This document shows positions 62,762 through 64,000 of a stretch of 64,000 nucleotides of DNA, one piece after another. How positions within the stretch are numbered: the stretch's first letter is position 1; each line of letters begins with the position of its first letter. This DNA comes from Olivibacter jilunii (lineage in GTDB: Bacteria > Bacteroidota > Bacteroidia > Sphingobacteriales > Sphingobacteriaceae). The position numbers were made by a program, and so were the translations under genes. The stretch spans positions 193,428 to 257,427 of the forward strand of contig NZ_LR027853.1 in NCBI RefSeq assembly GCF_900607235.1, read 5' to 3'. The notes under the pieces are model-generated. The model did no database searches, was not told the origin of the DNA, and saw only the letters and a list, made by a program, of their open reading frames with translations.

Positions 62762-64000
62762 ATGAAACAGCTAATTCTTCTACTATTTATTTTTTTAATT
62801 GCTAAACAGCCGATCTTTTCACAGACTACGCAAGCCTCTATCGCCGGAAAAGTCAGTGACGAAACCGATCAACCCATAGCGGGTGCCTCGGTTCAGGTGC
62901 GAAATGAATCAACCGGATTTACGACAAAAACGTCTACCAGCACGAGCGGTGATTTCAATTTTAAAGAACTGCCACTGGGAGGACCCTATACGGTACGTGT
63001 ACAATTTATAGGTTATGGCGAGCAAATCCGTACAGGGTATACCCTCAATCAGGGAGATGTGGTTCGTATTAGTGTAAAGATGGCTGAATCTTCCCAAAAC
63101 TTAGATGCGGTAGAAATAACTGCTGCCACCGGTTTGAAGGATAAGATTGAGAATCTTGGAGCGGCAACCGCGGTTAGTGCTAAGGATGTGACCCGCTTGC
63201 CGGTTAATGGGAGGAATTTTACTTCCCTTACCGATTTATCGCCCTTGGCAAGTGGAGGAAGCATCGCCGGGCAATTGGGCTCATCAACCAACTTTACAAT
63301 TGATGGGATGAATTCGAAGAATCCCACCTCGGCGGGATCTACAACCAGTCGAAGCGGTGCACCCTTTTCAATTTCCATTGAAGCGGTACGCGAATTTAAA
63401 GTTGTGACCAATCAATATGATGTTACATTGGGGCGCGCTGGAGGTGGTACTATCAGCGCTGTAACCAAAGCTGGTACGAATACACTGAGTGGTAGTGCCT
63501 GGAATTACATGCGTGCCGACTGGTTATCGAGTCCTTATGACATCCGTGGCAATAAACGCAATGATGATTTTTCTACTTATCAATATGGTTTTACCTTGGG
63601 AGGGCCCATTGTTAAAGATAAGGTTCACTTCTTTGTAGCTTGGGATCATCAGCGGGACGCAAGACCTTTAATTATTGCAGATATCAATTCCCCTACAGAT
63701 GAAAGACGTTTTAATGTTACACAATCGACATTGGATGAATTTGTCGAAATCGGTCGTTCAAAATACGGTTTAGGTGCTGGTCCACAATACGGTTCTTTCG
63801 GAAAAAAAAGAGGATCCGACGCTGTTTTTGCCCGTATTGATTGGCAGTTGAATGATCGTAACTTATTAACAATCCGTGATAACTATACCAACGACCGAAA
63901 TAAATTAGGTTTAGCCGATAACACGCGAATTAATTTGTATGAGTCTTATGGAGATGATAAGAATATTGATAATAGCTTTTTGGCTACTTTACGTACAACA
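62762..64000 (+). CDS. Oar-like TonB-dependent receptor (partial, runs off the window)
   Basis: The frame is open from ATG 62762 through the last base, 413 codons, so the C-terminal barrel is missing. A signal peptide (about 1-21, ending IFSQ) precedes a CarboxypepD_reg domain (ASIAGKVSDETDQPIAGASV), then the plug region with LPVNGRNFTSLTDLSP and SSTNFTIDGMN, typical of Oar-type receptors, and the start of the barrel (AGGGTISAVTKAGTNTLSGS). It is likely an outer-membrane substrate importer or adhesin. A -7-like TAGTTTTG at 62727-62734 precedes it without a good -33. Confidence 0.92.
   Translation, partial: MKQLILLLFIFLIAKQPIFSQTTQASIAGKVSDETDQPIAGASVQVRNESTGFTTKTSTSTSGDFNFKELPLGGPYTVRVQFIGYGEQIRTGYTLNQGDVVRISVKMAESSQNLDAVEITAATGLKDKIENLGAATAVSAKDVTRLPVNGRNFTSLTDLSPLASGGSIAGQLGSSTNFTIDGMNSKNPTSAGSTTSRSGAPFSISIEAVREFKVVTNQYDVTLGRAGGGTISAVTKAGTNTLSGSAWNYMRADWLSSPYDIRGNKRNDDFSTYQYGFTLGGPIVKDKVHFFVAWDHQRDARPLIIADINSPTDERRFNVTQSTLDEFVEIGRSKYGLGAGPQYGSFGKKRGSDAVFARIDWQLNDRNLLTIRDNYTNDRNKLGLADNTRINLYESYGDDKNIDNSFLATLRTT

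Overview
The window is chromosomal DNA from a member of the Bacteroidota, most likely the family Sphingobacteriaceae (a Sphingobacterium, Pedobacter or Olivibacter relative). The evidence is a serine palmitoyltransferase very like the Sphingobacterium enzyme, family-typical proteins (DUF5686, DUF4230, DUF3810, DUF4833, DUF6600, an Oar-like TonB receptor), the alternate Bacteroidota GlmU, zinc-free L31, few Shine-Dalgarno sites, and several promoters of the Bacteroidota type (TTTG, about 20 bp, TAnnTTTG). I see no rRNA, tRNA, CRISPR array, insertion sequence or prophage.

Layout. 1-2.0 kb: the tail of an unknown gene, an AraC regulator, an AT-rich gap and a MarR regulator. 2.0-9.8 kb: a same-strand run that looks like a sphingolipid locus. 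It holds serine palmitoyltransferase, a GNAT-fold protein that may be a bacterial ceramide synthase, a DUF5686 outer-membrane protein, an FA2H/Scs7-like hydroxylase, a CDP-alcohol phosphotransferase, a GtrA membrane protein and an exported DUF4833 protein, ending in a strong terminator. 9.8-13.5 kb (minus): a secreted Arg-rich DUF6600 protein and a GMC oxidoreductase with its Tat-type small subunit. 13.7-25 kb (plus): DUF4230, free-Met-R-sulfoxide reductase, TspO-like protein, HDAC11-like deacylase, esterase, NdpA, DUF3810, L31, alternate GlmU, tpiA, prmA, mpl and an XRE regulator. 25-28.3 kb (minus): a paralogue of the GNAT protein, a small acidic protein, scpB and mqnC (futalosine menaquinone pathway). 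28.7-31.8 kb: mtaB, an NlpC/P60 lipoprotein, a 41-aa membrane peptide and an exonuclease.

31.9-44.5 kb is mostly housekeeping: dnaB and rlmB diverge from an AT-rich region with three iteron-like repeats that match relaxed DnaA boxes; then a nucleoside permease, a bifunctional nuclease, etfBA, a TPR protein, mutS, a methyltransferase, pncB and an SGNH hydrolase. 44.7-52.7 kb is envelope biology: mlaEFD lipid transport; PASTA protein, MltG, thioesterase and BrkB in one minus-strand operon; ddl; a second thioesterase; and rpsO with a perfect 12-bp terminator stem.

52.7-64 kb is more accessory. It contains an ABC permease broken by an in-frame TAA, facing a membrane-anchored protein with a possible DNA-binding N-terminus across three 10-bp-phased TTCAA repeats. 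It also has a second SGNH hydrolase, a divergent HxlR/MFS pair, an operon of two double-lobed aspartic proteases around a GNAT acetyltransferase, and the first 413 codons of an Oar-like TonB-dependent receptor cut by the window edge.

The most promising places to look are the sphingolipid locus, the repeats between dnaB and rlmB, the two-lobed aspartic proteases, the HDAC11-like enzyme and the membrane-anchored regulator candidate.
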